This document shows, piece by piece, positions 1 to 7,132 of a stretch of 45,734 bases of DNA. The translations under genes and the position numbers were made by a program. Location of the stretch: positions 1 to 45,734 of the forward strand of contig DATIOK010000162.1 of assembly GCA_035473255.1 (NCBI GenBank). The letters run 5' to 3'. The notes beneath the pieces were generated by a model. It saw nothing but the letters and a program-made list of their open reading frames with translations. It was not told where the DNA came from and did no database searches. The stretch comes from JAICYJ01 sp035473255. Its GTDB lineage: Bacteria; Actinomycetota; Thermoleophilia; Gaiellales; JAICJC01. How positions within the stretch are numbered: position 1 is the first letter of the stretch; the number at the start of each line of letters is the position of its first letter.

Positions 1-1323
1 CTCACCGCGGAGCTCGGCGCGGCGTTCACGGAGGAGGGCGGCGTCTACGTGTGGACGCGGATGGCCATGGGCCGCCTCGTGGCGGCGGTCAACGCCATCT
101 TCTACTGGTTCTCGAACCCGATCTGGATCGGTGCCACGCTGGCGTTGTTGACAGTCTCGGCCATCCAGAACTACTTCTGGAACTTCTCAAACGGCAGCAT
201 CTGGGAGTACCTGATCGGGTTTGCCTACATCTGGTTCTCCGTGTGGTCCGCCATCCTGTCGTTCGGGGTAGGCAAGTGGATTCCGACGCTGGGTGCCTGG
301 TGCCGCATCCTGCTGATCGGCCTGTTCACCATCACGACGATCATCTACGCCTTCGAGCACGGCCTGCATTTCCCGGCGGCGAGCAAGTTCACCCCGACGT
401 GGACGGCATTCATCGCCCTGACGCCGCTGCTCTTCTTCAACTACGTCGGTTTCGAGCTCCCCAACGCGGCCGGCGACGAGATGGAGGACGCGCAGAAGGA
501 CGTGCCGTACACAGTGCTGCGAGCCTGCATCACGTCGATGCTGCTCTATGGCCTGCCGATCCTGGCCATCATGTCCGTCGTTCCGCCGAGCCAGCTCCAG
601 GGCAAGGGCGTATCCGCATTCCTGGACGCCATCCACCACGTGTTCAGCGTCTACGGCCCCGCAGCCAACGCGCTCACAAAGATCGCCGCGGCCGGGTTCA
701 TTCTCGCGGTCGTGTCGAGCGCGTGCACCTGGCTGATGGGCTCCGACCGCAGCCAGGCCGTGGCCTCCTACGACGGCGCCGGGCCGCGCATCCTGGGTCG
801 GTTCTCAGCGAGGTACGGCACCCCGATCTACGTCAATTTCCTCTCGGGCGTGTTCTCGACGATCGTGTTCCTGATCGCGATCAACCTCAGCTCGGGCAGC
901 ACCGCCGACGCGTTCAACGTGATGATCGGTGTGGTGTTGACGTTCACGACGATCTCCTACATTGTGATCTTCCCGTGCCTTGCGATCCTGCGCCGGACGC
1001 ACCCGGATGTGCACCGGCCCTACCGGGTGCCGGGAGGCATGGCGGGCGTCTGGGTGTGCACGATCCTGTGCACCTCCTGGGCCGTGTTCGCGTCTCTGGT
1101 CGCCATCTTCCCCGGCTTCCTGGACGGGCAGTTGCTGAACAACGCCGATCTGCCGACGAACGTCTCGCGGGTCAAGTACGAGACGATTTCGCTGGTCGCG
1201 ATCGGTGTGACCATGATCGCCGGATTTATCTTCTACTGGCTCGGCGCGCCCACCCGGGCGGCGTCGGTGGACATCCCACTCGAGGGGAACGAGGGCATGG
1301 TTCCCCAGACGGCGGGCGAATAG
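1..1323 (+). CDS. APC-family amino-acid permease, 3' portion (5' end outside window)
   Basis: The reading frame is open from base 1 (it begins LTAELGAAFTEEGGVYVW) to the TAG at 1321-1323, so the gene starts upstream; the GTG at 49 is internal. It codes for an integral membrane transporter with about ten hydrophobic segments visible. Two family features are clear: the opening ELGAAF..EGGVYVW stretch, which in APC transporters lies in an early helix-loop, and FNYVGFELPNAAGDEM followed by QKDVP, the conserved helix-loop of the amino-acid/polyamine/GABA-glutamate branch. The C-terminus is short, hydrophilic and acidic. I infer amino-acid uptake or exchange at the cytoplasmic membrane; substrate cannot be read from sequence. 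A strong hairpin follows the stop. Confidence 0.88.
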   Translation, partial: LTAELGAAFTEEGGVYVWTRMAMGRLVAAVNAIFYWFSNPIWIGATLALLTVSAIQNYFWNFSNGSIWEYLIGFAYIWFSVWSAILSFGVGKWIPTLGAWCRILLIGLFTITTIIYAFEHGLHFPAASKFTPTWTAFIALTPLLFFNYVGFELPNAAGDEMEDAQKDVPYTVLRACITSMLLYGLPILAIMSVVPPSQLQGKGVSAFLDAIHHVFSVYGPAANALTKIAAAGFILAVVSSACTWLMGSDRSQAVASYDGAGPRILGRFSARYGTPIYVNFLSGVFSTIVFLIAINLSSGSTADAFNVMIGVVLTFTTISYIVIFPCLAILRRTHPDVHRPYRVPGGMAGVWVCTILCTSWAVFASLVAIFPGFLDGQLLNNADLPTNVSRVKYETISLVAIGVTMIAGFIFYWLGAPTRAASVDIPLEGNEGMVPQTAGE

Positions 1324-1344
1324 CGGTACCCGAGTCGCGACACA

Positions 1345-1371
1345 CCTCCCCGGCCGATGCGGCCGGGGAGG
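1345..1371. terminator. GC-rich hairpin between convergent genes
   Basis: CCTCCCCGGCC (1345-1355) and its exact complement GGCCGGGGAGG (1361-1371) form an 11-bp stem with a 5-base loop. It sits 21 bases after the permease stop and 45 bases before the stop of the convergent phosphatase gene. There is no T-tract on either side, so an intrinsic, possibly bidirectional terminator is inferred from position and stability only. Confidence 0.6.
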
Positions 1372-1416
1372 CGCACTCGATGGCCGTCGCGGATCCTACG
1401 CGGGTGATGTGAAGCG

Positions 1417-1923
1417 TCACCTGAGATCCTTCGGGACGGTGTAGCCGACCAGGCGCGCCGTCCCCTGGTGCAGGTCCAGCCAGGTGTGGTCGGGTAGCGC
1501 GAGCGTGGCCAGCGCGCCGGTCGGGAACTTGGCCACCACCGCCGAGCGGATCGGCCCGCGCGCGGCCAGACGCAGCGCCAGATCCTGCATGCCCGGGTTG
1601 TGGCCGATCATGAGCGCCGAACCGACCGAGTCGGGGACGCCGTGCAGCCGCGCCAGCAGGGTGTCGGCCGACGCTCCGTACAGCTGCTCCTCGATCTCGA
1701 CCAATGCGTCGCCGAGCGCCGGCTGGATCAGCTCCAGCGTCTGCCGGGTGCGGGCCGCCGACGAGCAGAGCACGAGGTCGACGCGCGCGTTCAGGCTGTG
1801 CAGATGCTCGGCCACGTGCCCGCCGTCGCGGATGCCGCGCGGAGAGAGCGGGCGATCGTGGTCGGCCAGCGAATCGTCGTCCCAGCTGGACTTCAGGTGC
1901 CGTAGCAGGAGCAGGGTGGGCAT
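1417..1923 (-). CDS. SixA-type phosphohistidine phosphatase (histidine phosphatase superfamily)
   Basis: 168 residues, the usual size of a SixA-like single-domain phosphatase. The N-terminus PTLLLLRHLKSSW carries the catalytic Arg-His pair of the RHG fold in the form typical of the SixA branch (LRHxKSSW). The second catalytic histidine is in IGHNPGM near residue 110. SSAARTRQT, mid-protein, is the conserved third arginine region. Family knowledge: these enzymes remove phosphate from protein histidines or small phosphoesters in the cytoplasm; the target here is unknown. I chose ATG 1923; a TTG at 1935 would add four residues. It is the last of four minus-strand genes, 13 bases after the SDR-like gene. 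Confidence 0.85.
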   Translation of the reverse strand: MPTLLLLRHLKSSWDDDSLADHDRPLSPRGIRDGGHVAEHLHSLNARVDLVLCSSAARTRQTLELIQPALGDALVEIEEQLYGASADTLLARLHGVPDSVGSALMIGHNPGMQDLALRLAARGPIRSAVVAKFPTGALATLALPDHTWLDLHQGTARLVGYTVPKDLR

Positions 1924-1936
1924 CGTCGGAGCCAAC

Positions 1937-2863
1937 CTACCTGGTCTCGGCCCAGTTGCGGTGAAGCTCGTTGGCGTACCGCCGCCCCAGCCAGGGCGCC
2001 GCGCCGGGAAGCCATTCGCCGAAGCTGGTGTGGCCTGTCGCGGGCTGGTGGGAGATGAGCAGCTCCGACGTGAGCGCGCCCAGCTCCTCCGCGGTGATCA
2101 GCACATCGCGGACGAGCGGGCCGATGGCGCGCCCCAGCGCCGCCACGACGCCGGGAGGGAGGTGCACCAGCCGCGACCGCGTGTGGAGCGCCCGCGAGAG
2201 GGCGCCGAGGAACTCGTCGAAGGTGTAGATCTCCGGGCCTACGGCATCCTGCAGGATTGGGCCGGCTCCCTGCGCCGCCGCGATTGCGAGCTCCGCCACG
2301 TCGCCGACGAACACGGGCTGGACGCGGTAGCTGCCGTCGCCGGGGACGGCGTATGCCGGCAGCTTGCGCAGCAGCCAGGCCATGTTGTTGATCAGGATCT
2401 CCTCACGGCCACCGAACACCAGCGAGGGCCGGATCACCGCGTGGTCGTGTGTGGTCTCCGCCAGCGCGGCCTCGACCTCTGCCTTCCCTCGGAAGTAGGC
2501 GTACGGCGAGTCGGCGGCCGCGTTCGTGACCGACAGGTGCACGATCCTGCGGACGCCGGCCCGCCTCGCCGTCTCGAACAGCGTGCGGCTGTTCGCGATC
2601 GCCGAAGCGAAGTCGGCGCCGTCCCGCGGGAAGCGGATCCAGTAGGTGTTGAACAGCACGTCGACGCCCTCCAGCGAGCGCACCAGCTGCTCCGGGTCGT
2701 CGAACCGGAGCGGCTCGCATGCCACGGCGCCCGCCAGCGGATGGCCCGGCGGAGCCGGGCGCCGCGACAGCGATACGACGTCGTCGCCGCGGTCGAGCAG
2801 CTGCCGGGCGATCTCACCGCCCGTGTACGAGAAGACGCCTGTCACCGCGGCCCGCCGGGTCAT
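1937..2863 (-). CDS. Atypical SDR, NAD(P)H-binding (NmrA/NDUFA9-like)
   Basis: 308 residues. The start (RRAAVTGVFSYTGGEIARQLL) is a Rossmann nucleotide-binding motif of the atypical short-chain dehydrogenase type, TGxxxYTGGxIA. It is followed by LSRRP at the end of strand 2, the site that often binds the NADP phosphate. HLSVTNAAADSPYAYFRGKAE contains the YxxxK-like positions, and VIRPSLVFGG is the usual strand-6 motif. This layout matches NmrA/NDUFA9-like proteins, which bind NAD(P)H and often act as redox sensors, epimerases or quinone-pathway enzymes. ATG 2863 overlaps the TGA of the preceding gene by four bases (ATGA), so the two are translationally coupled. No substrate can be assigned. 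Confidence 0.82.
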   Translation of the reverse strand: MTRRAAVTGVFSYTGGEIARQLLDRGDDVVSLSRRPAPPGHPLAGAVACEPLRFDDPEQLVRSLEGVDVLFNTYWIRFPRDGADFASAIANSRTLFETARRAGVRRIVHLSVTNAAADSPYAYFRGKAEVEAALAETTHDHAVIRPSLVFGGREEILINNMAWLLRKLPAYAVPGDGSYRVQPVFVGDVAELAIAAAQGAGPILQDAVGPEIYTFDEFLGALSRALHTRSRLVHLPPGVVAALGRAIGPLVRDVLITAEELGALTSELLISHQPATGHTSFGEWLPGAAPWLGRRYANELHRNWAETR

Positions 2864-3825
2864 GTCGCGTCGCCGCAGCGCACCATCAGGTCGCGCAGAG
2901 CGGCGCGCAGCTGATCGGCTCGGGCCGAGAGGTCGGCGTCGTCCAGCTTGGCGACAGCTTCGGACGCGGCATCCAGCTGCACCACGGCACGGCCCAGAGC
3001 CTGCTGCGCCTGCTTGACGTCGCGGGCGCGAGCGGCGGCCAGCCGCTCCGCCTCTCGCTTGCGCGCCGCCCGCTCGGCGGCGCGCTCCGCGGCCGCATCC
3101 CGTCGTTTCGGAGCCGCCTCCGCGGCGGCGGCCGGCGGCTCGGCGGCCTTCACCGCGACCGCTGGCCGGCCTTGCCAGCGCATCGGCATCCCGCGCACGA
3201 CCACACCGCGCACGCTGCCGCTCACGATCGTGAGCGGGCGCAGGTCGGCAAGCTCGATCGTGACGTCGGCGCCGGCGGCCTCCACCAGCCGCCGCAGCTC
3301 GTCGAACGCGACCGCGATGCCGATGTCTTTGCGCCGGCGCGTGCGGTTCTTCAGCGGCACCCGCGACTCGCCGCGCCCGGCCTGCAGGAGCAGCTGCCGG
3401 TCGGCGCCGACGAACGTGATCCGGCCCTCGCCGGCGGGCAGCGCCTCGAGCAGCCGGTCGCGCGACACCACCGCCTCGACGGCGGGCGCGGTCGCCGGCC
3501 ACACCCATTCCACCTCGACCGGGCCGTCCGCGATCTGGCGCAGCGTCAGGCGCCGCCGCCCCAGCTGCACCGCCAGCCCGGTACGGGCCGCGCTCAGCGA
3601 CAGCGCTTCGGCGTCCTTAGGCGGGTCGCCGGCGGGGGGTGCGAAGCTGCCGTCCAGACCGTCGCCCGGGAGCGGCAGCCGCGCCATCAGCAGCGACGTC
3701 TCGCCCGGAGACGCCACCACCAGCTCGTCGCCGTCGGTGCGCACCGACACCAGCCCGTCGCGCTCAGCCGCCGCGTGGCGGAGGATCGCCGCCACCGCAC
3801 GCGCCGCGCCGGCGGCCTCGGTCAC
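2860..3825 (-). CDS. Hypothetical protein resembling the DNA sliding clamp, with charged C-terminal coil
   Basis: 321 residues from GTG 3825. I chose this start because it forms a GTGA overlap with the upstream GNAT gene; an upstream start in the same frame would overlap GNAT by 73 bases. Residues 115-217 read like the last domain of the beta clamp: a short segment RDRLLEALP, strands, then IAVAFDELRRLVEAA with ELADLRPLTI and finally VRGMPMRW. The MPMR ending is the C-terminal signature of DnaN. Residues 218-250 are Ala/Pro-rich and 250-320 form an Arg/Glu/Ala-rich helix, probably a coiled coil. The protein is shorter than DnaN (about 370) and diverges strongly. A clamp-like fold is my inference; function is unknown. 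Confidence 0.7.
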   Translation of the reverse strand: MTEAAGAARAVAAILRHAAAERDGLVSVRTDGDELVVASPGETSLLMARLPLPGDGLDGSFAPPAGDPPKDAEALSLSAARTGLAVQLGRRRLTLRQIADGPVEVEWVWPATAPAVEAVVSRDRLLEALPAGEGRITFVGADRQLLLQAGRGESRVPLKNRTRRRKDIGIAVAFDELRRLVEAAGADVTIELADLRPLTIVSGSVRGVVVRGMPMRWQGRPAVAVKAAEPPAAAAEAAPKRRDAAAERAAERAARKREAERLAAARARDVKQAQQALGRAVVQLDAASEAVAKLDDADLSARADQLRAALRDLMVRCGDAT

Positions 3826-4376
3826 CGCAGGCTCGCCCACTCCGTCGCCAGCATCGCGTAGACCAGCTCGCTCTGCCACTCGCCCTTCACCCATTCGTTC
3901 TCGTGCAGGTGCGCCTCGAGACGCATGCCCAGGCGCTCCAGCACCGCTGCGGAGGCGGAGTTGCGCGCCTCCAGGCGGCCGGCAATGCGATGCAGGCCGA
4001 GCTGTTCGAATCCCAGCCGCAGCATCTCGCGGGCGGCCTCGGTCGCGTAACCGTGGCCCCGGTGGTCGGGGTGCAGCACGTACCCGATCTCGCCCTGCCG
4101 GTGCGCCTCGCTGTGGTACATGAGGACGACGTCTCCCACCATCGTGTCGCTGCCGCGCGGTTGGATGGCCAGCGTGAGCCCGCCACCCTCACCGTCGATC
4201 TGGTCGCTCGACTCGCGGATCACCTGTTCCACCTGCTCGCGCGTGCGCGGCTCCCAGTACAGGTAGCGCACCACCTCCGGGCGCGACTGGATGTCGTGCA
4301 GAACGTCGATGTCGGCCTCACTGTAGGGCCGCAGCAGCAGGCGCTCGGTCTCGATCGGATACTCGGGGCGGAGCAT
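3822..4376 (-). CDS. GNAT-family N-acetyltransferase (RimJ/RimL type)
   Basis: 184 residues, normal for a single GNAT domain. The N-terminus IETERLLLRPYSEADID is the RimJ/RimL-type opening. GEIGYVLHPDHRGHGYATEA contains motif A (RGHGYA, the Q/RxxGxG/A loop that binds the pyrophosphate of acetyl-CoA), and ARNSASAAVLERLGM is motif B. The branch acetylates ribosomal-protein N-termini, other proteins or small amines; the substrate here is not visible. ATG 4376 has no ribosome binding site, but TAACAT lies six bases upstream, so a leaderless transcript is likely. It is the first gene of a four-gene minus-strand operon and overlaps the next gene by GTGA. Confidence 0.87.
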   Translation of the reverse strand: MLRPEYPIETERLLLRPYSEADIDVLHDIQSRPEVVRYLYWEPRTREQVEQVIRESSDQIDGEGGGLTLAIQPRGSDTMVGDVVLMYHSEAHRQGEIGYVLHPDHRGHGYATEAAREMLRLGFEQLGLHRIAGRLEARNSASAAVLERLGMRLEAHLHENEWVKGEWQSELVYAMLATEWASLR

Positions 4377-4382
4377 CGCTGG

Positions 4383-4388
4383 ATGTTA
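4383..4388 (-). promoter_or_regulatory. -10 box for the GNAT operon, at the edge of a repeat
   Basis: On the minus strand TAACAT ends six bases before ATG 4376, giving a predicted leaderless start. Its first two bases are the first bases of the repeat at 4387-4611, so upstream promoter sequence would lie inside the repeat. No convincing -35 is visible. Confidence 0.5.
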
Positions 4389-4611
4389 GATCGTTGATTC
4401 CACGGGCTACGCGGCGCGCCGTCCGCGATCTGCGTCATCGCAGATCGCTCCCGACCGACGCAAGCTATGGCTTGCGCCTAGGTCTGGGCCGCGCTGGACG
4501 CCACCATCGTCCTCGGCCAGGACATCATCCAGCCTGCCCTGCGGACGCTCCCGACGTCCAACCCGCCCCAGCCTGCGCCCAGCATCCACGGATCCCGAGA
4601 AATCAACCATC
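4387..4611. repeat. Hairpin-rich dispersed repeat, copy A
   Basis: The left end TAGATCGTTGATTCCACGG (4387-4405) matches 18 of 19 bases of the palindrome arm at 11786-11804. The right end AATCAACCATC (4601-4611) is the inverted counterpart, so the element has short imperfect terminal inverted repeats. Inside are hairpin 1, GCGATCTGCG/CGCAGATCGC (4425-4434 and 4439-4448, loop TCAT), and hairpin 2, CGCAAGC/GCTTGCG (4459-4465 and 4470-4476, loop TATG). The block 4421-4476 is nearly repeated at 45675-45734. The small ORFs that cross it are not coding-like. It resembles a REP- or MITE-type non-coding element. Confidence 0.7.
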
Positions 4612-4826
4612 CCCCGGCCCGACGCGATGCCTATCCCCGTGGGATCGGCGGCCGGTCGGCCACCTGCGCCTCATGTTCGCGGACACGGCGCGAGCGGTGG
4701 CTGCGGATCCGGACCCAGCGGGAACGGTCGCTGCGCGACGTGGTGCGAAGGATGAACGGTTTCAGTGCCATCCATACTCCGTACTCCACGGCGCCGGATT
4801 TCAAACATCACCCGGCGGGCGCCCGA
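4612..4826. other. Intergenic stretch, nothing recognised
   Basis: About 215 bases between the repeat and the stop of the HD-GYP-like gene. I see no convincing ORF, RNA fold or promoter. A short frame here reads RSLRDVVRRMNGFSAI, which could be a remnant of a coding sequence, but nothing supports this further. Confidence 0.4.
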
Positions 4827-5864
4827 TCAGGCGGCTTGGGCGTCCGGGCGCAGGTCCAGGTGCTCGACCGCTGCCGCCAGCGTCTCGACGACGCCTGCGT
4901 CGTAGCGTGAGCCGACGCCCTTCTCGAGCTCTGCTATCGGATTCAGGGGTCGCTCGCCGTCGTGGTAGCGGCGGCCGAAGACCATCGCCAGGTAGGCCTC
5001 GGCGGCGAGCAGAATGCGCGATCCCAGCGGGATCTCATCGCCCCGCAGCCCGTTGGGATAGCCGCTGCCGTCGACGTGCTCGTGGCTGCCCTGCACGATC
5101 GCGCGCACGTTGTCGAATAGCGGGCTGGTGCCGAGCATCTCGGCGGAGCGCTGCGGATGCTCGCGCACGATCGCCCACTCCTCGTCGCTGAGCGGTCCCA
5201 TCTTGGTGATGATCTCGTCCGGCACGACGCTCATGCCGAGATCGCGGAAGCGGCTGGCGGTGGCCAGCTGCGTCAGCTCGTTCGAGGACAGGCCCATGCG
5301 CCGGCCCACCTCGCGGACGAGGATGTCGAGCTCGGCCTCGCCCGGTGCAACCGGGTCGGCCGTGTGCTCCGCCGGCGACGGGGGCGGCGCGGCGCTGCCC
5401 AGCCGCGACAGGCGCGACCACACGAACGACGCGGGGATCCACTGGTTCTTCTCCTGCACCCGGAAGGCGAACCGCAGCACGCGGGCCTGGTCGACCACGA
5501 ACAGCCCGTCCTGCCGGCGCGCCTTGCGCATGCGGCGGTCGGACAGCGTACCCAGAGCGCGCGAGGCATCACCCTTGGGGTCGGTCAGCCATTCGGCGGT
5601 GCGCACCACGCTCAGCGAGCGGCACAGGTCGGAGTCGCCCGGCGACACCAGCACCAGGCGTGCCGGCGAGGACGCGATTCGCTCGCCGAGCTCGCGCAGC
5701 ATGGCCGCGCGCGGGTCGTCGGCGCGGCCGCCCTCGACCAGCACGAGCACCACAGGCCCGGATGTGATCAGGTCATCCAGGCCGACGGGCTCGCCGGAGT
5801 CAGCGGGATTCAGTCGAAACGGGTCAACCGGGGCATCAAGCCGCGGCCGAGGTGTCGTGCTCAT
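4827..5864 (-). CDS. Thioredoxin-fold plus degenerate HD-GYP domain protein
   Basis: 345 residues. Residues 15-135 look like a peroxiredoxin/AhpC-type thioredoxin fold (GPVVLVLVEGG, LVLVSPGDSDL, GLFVVDQARVLRFAF) but lack a cysteine at the peroxidatic position; the only nearby one is C81. Residues 175-340 are an HD-GYP domain: SVVPDEIITKMGPLSDEEW, EHPQRSAEML and HVDGSGYPNGLRGDEIPLGSRIL. Active HD-GYP phosphodiesterases use HDxGK, HP, HH and AD metal ligands; here these read RDLGM, HP, SH and AE, so most metal ligands are gone. I infer a non-catalytic c-di-GMP or protein-binding module. ATG 5864 is chosen because GAGG lies six bases upstream (alternative ATG 5870). It overlaps the DivIVA-like gene by 29 bases. 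Confidence 0.8.
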   Translation of the reverse strand: MSTTPRPRLDAPVDPFRLNPADSGEPVGLDDLITSGPVVLVLVEGGRADDPRAAMLRELGERIASSPARLVLVSPGDSDLCRSLSVVRTAEWLTDPKGDASRALGTLSDRRMRKARRQDGLFVVDQARVLRFAFRVQEKNQWIPASFVWSRLSRLGSAAPPPSPAEHTADPVAPGEAELDILVREVGRRMGLSSNELTQLATASRFRDLGMSVVPDEIITKMGPLSDEEWAIVREHPQRSAEMLGTSPLFDNVRAIVQGSHEHVDGSGYPNGLRGDEIPLGSRILLAAEAYLAMVFGRRYHDGERPLNPIAELEKGVGSRYDAGVVETLAAAVEHLDLRPDAQAA

Positions 5865-6972
5865 CGGCATCCTCGTCAGACGACACGGCCTGCACCTGCG
5901 TCGAGGAGATCCGGTTCCGCTCCGCGGCCTGGATCAGCGAGCTACGGGCCTGCTCGAACGACGCCAGCATCGAGGCCTGTGCCTGGGCAGCGCTGGCGAC
6001 CAGCTCGTCGGCCTCATGCCGACGGGCCTCCGCCTGCTCCAGGATCTCGGTCACGCGGGCCTGGGCCTGGGCGTCGCGGTCGGCGAGCGACTGCTCGAAG
6101 CGTTCGCGCTCCTCGCGCAGCTCCTGCTCGACCTGCTGGCGCACGCGGTCGCCCTCCTTGCGGGCCTTGTTCACGATCTTCTCAGCGTGGGCGCTGGCCT
6201 CGTCGATATGCCGCCGGCCGACGCTCGTGGCGTCCTCGATCAGCCGCTGGCGCTCGGCCAGGATGTCGTCGATCTCGAGCGCGCTTACCTCGCGCAGGTT
6301 CTGAAGCTCATTCTTGACGAAGCTCTCGAGCGACTCGACGGTGGCCTCCACGGCTGCGGACAGGCTGCCGAGGTCGGCATGGGCGCGCTCTGCGACGACC
6401 GCCTCGGGCAGGCTCGCCACAGGCGGCTCGTCGGCCGGCTCGTCGGGGATGCTCTCGACCAGCACCAACTCCGGCTCCGGCTCGGGCTCGTCGGACGCCT
6501 CGGGCTGATGCCAGCCGTCGTGATCGGCGGGGACCGTGTCGTCGGACGCCTCGACCTCGGCGACGGGCTGGTACACGTCGTCGGCGTCCTCGACCGGGGC
6601 CTCGTCCTCGACCTCGGCCTCGGACTCGTGATCCGCCTCGGCGACGGGCTCGTGCTCTGCCTCGGTGACAGGCTCGTGCGGATGCTCGTCGTCGTACGCC
6701 GGCACAGGCTGCTCCTCATGCTGGAACGGCTCCGGCTGTGGGGCCGGGGCGTCGGCCAGCTGGTCGGCGATCGATCCCAGGAACTGATCAACCTCTTCCG
6801 GGTTGTACCCGGTGGGCGTCAGGGAAAACGATGCGTTGCGCAGCTCGGCCAGGTCGATCGAGCCGGGTGTCGCGTCTGCCAGCTCCGCGAGGAAGCGATC
6901 GACCTCCTCCGGGTTGTAGCCGGTCGGGGTGAGCGAGAACGACGCGGTACGAATGCTCGCCGGATCGATCAT
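5836..6972 (-). CDS. DivIVA-like coiled-coil protein with two tandem DivIVA motifs
   Basis: 378 residues in three parts. Residues 1-70 hold two near-identical DivIVA-type motifs: SFSLTPTGYNPEEVD occurs at 11-25 and again at 48-62, each followed by (R/Q)FL. This FxxxxxGYxxxEVDxFL pattern is the membrane-curvature-binding start of DivIVA/GpsB/Wag31 proteins, normally present once. Residues 70-200 are a very acidic Glu/Asp/Pro-rich linker. Residues 205-355 form a long charged coiled coil (ATPase-stator-like heptads with AEKIVNKARKEGDRVRQQ). I infer a polar or septal scaffold. The ribosome binding site is AGGAGG, 11 bases before ATG 6972. The DNA of the two motifs differs at synonymous sites, so the duplication is old. 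Confidence 0.85.
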   Translation of the reverse strand: MIDPASIRTASFSLTPTGYNPEEVDRFLAELADATPGSIDLAELRNASFSLTPTGYNPEEVDQFLGSIADQLADAPAPQPEPFQHEEQPVPAYDDEHPHEPVTEAEHEPVAEADHESEAEVEDEAPVEDADDVYQPVAEVEASDDTVPADHDGWHQPEASDEPEPEPELVLVESIPDEPADEPPVASLPEAVVAERAHADLGSLSAAVEATVESLESFVKNELQNLREVSALEIDDILAERQRLIEDATSVGRRHIDEASAHAEKIVNKARKEGDRVRQQVEQELREERERFEQSLADRDAQAQARVTEILEQAEARRHEADELVASAAQAQASMLASFEQARSSLIQAAERNRISSTQVQAVSSDEDADEHDTSAAA

Positions 6973-7132
6973 TGTGAAGGCGCCTCCTGGTGAAGCATGG
7001 AACGTTGGACAACAACGGGGTCGATAGCCTTATCGGCGTTCCGTTCTAACCCTTTAGGGCTGTCGCGCCTACCCAACCGGTGGGACGGGACGGGAACGAC
7101 GGAACGGTCGCGCTTCGGTAGTGTTCGCGGCC
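6973..7132. promoter_or_regulatory. Divergent promoter region between DivIVA-like gene and arginase
   Basis: 160 bases. On the plus strand TAGTGT (7119-7124) is a -10 box eight bases before GTG 7133, implying leaderless arginase mRNA. On the minus side the DivIVA-like gene has a classical AGGAGG, so its start lies further upstream; the short inverted repeat CGATA/TATCG (7022-7026, 7031-7035) is a candidate control site. No clear -35 boxes. Confidence 0.45.

Noticed and set aside
1924..1935. TTG start four codons upstream for the SixA-type gene
   Set aside because: ATG 1923 gives the normal family N-terminus; the added residues are unsupported.
4407..4610. 67-codon minus-strand ORF, and the matching one at 45400-45717
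   Set aside because: Both cross the hairpin repeat and share a SGAICD.ADRGR-like translation only because the repeat is shared; no ribosome binding site.
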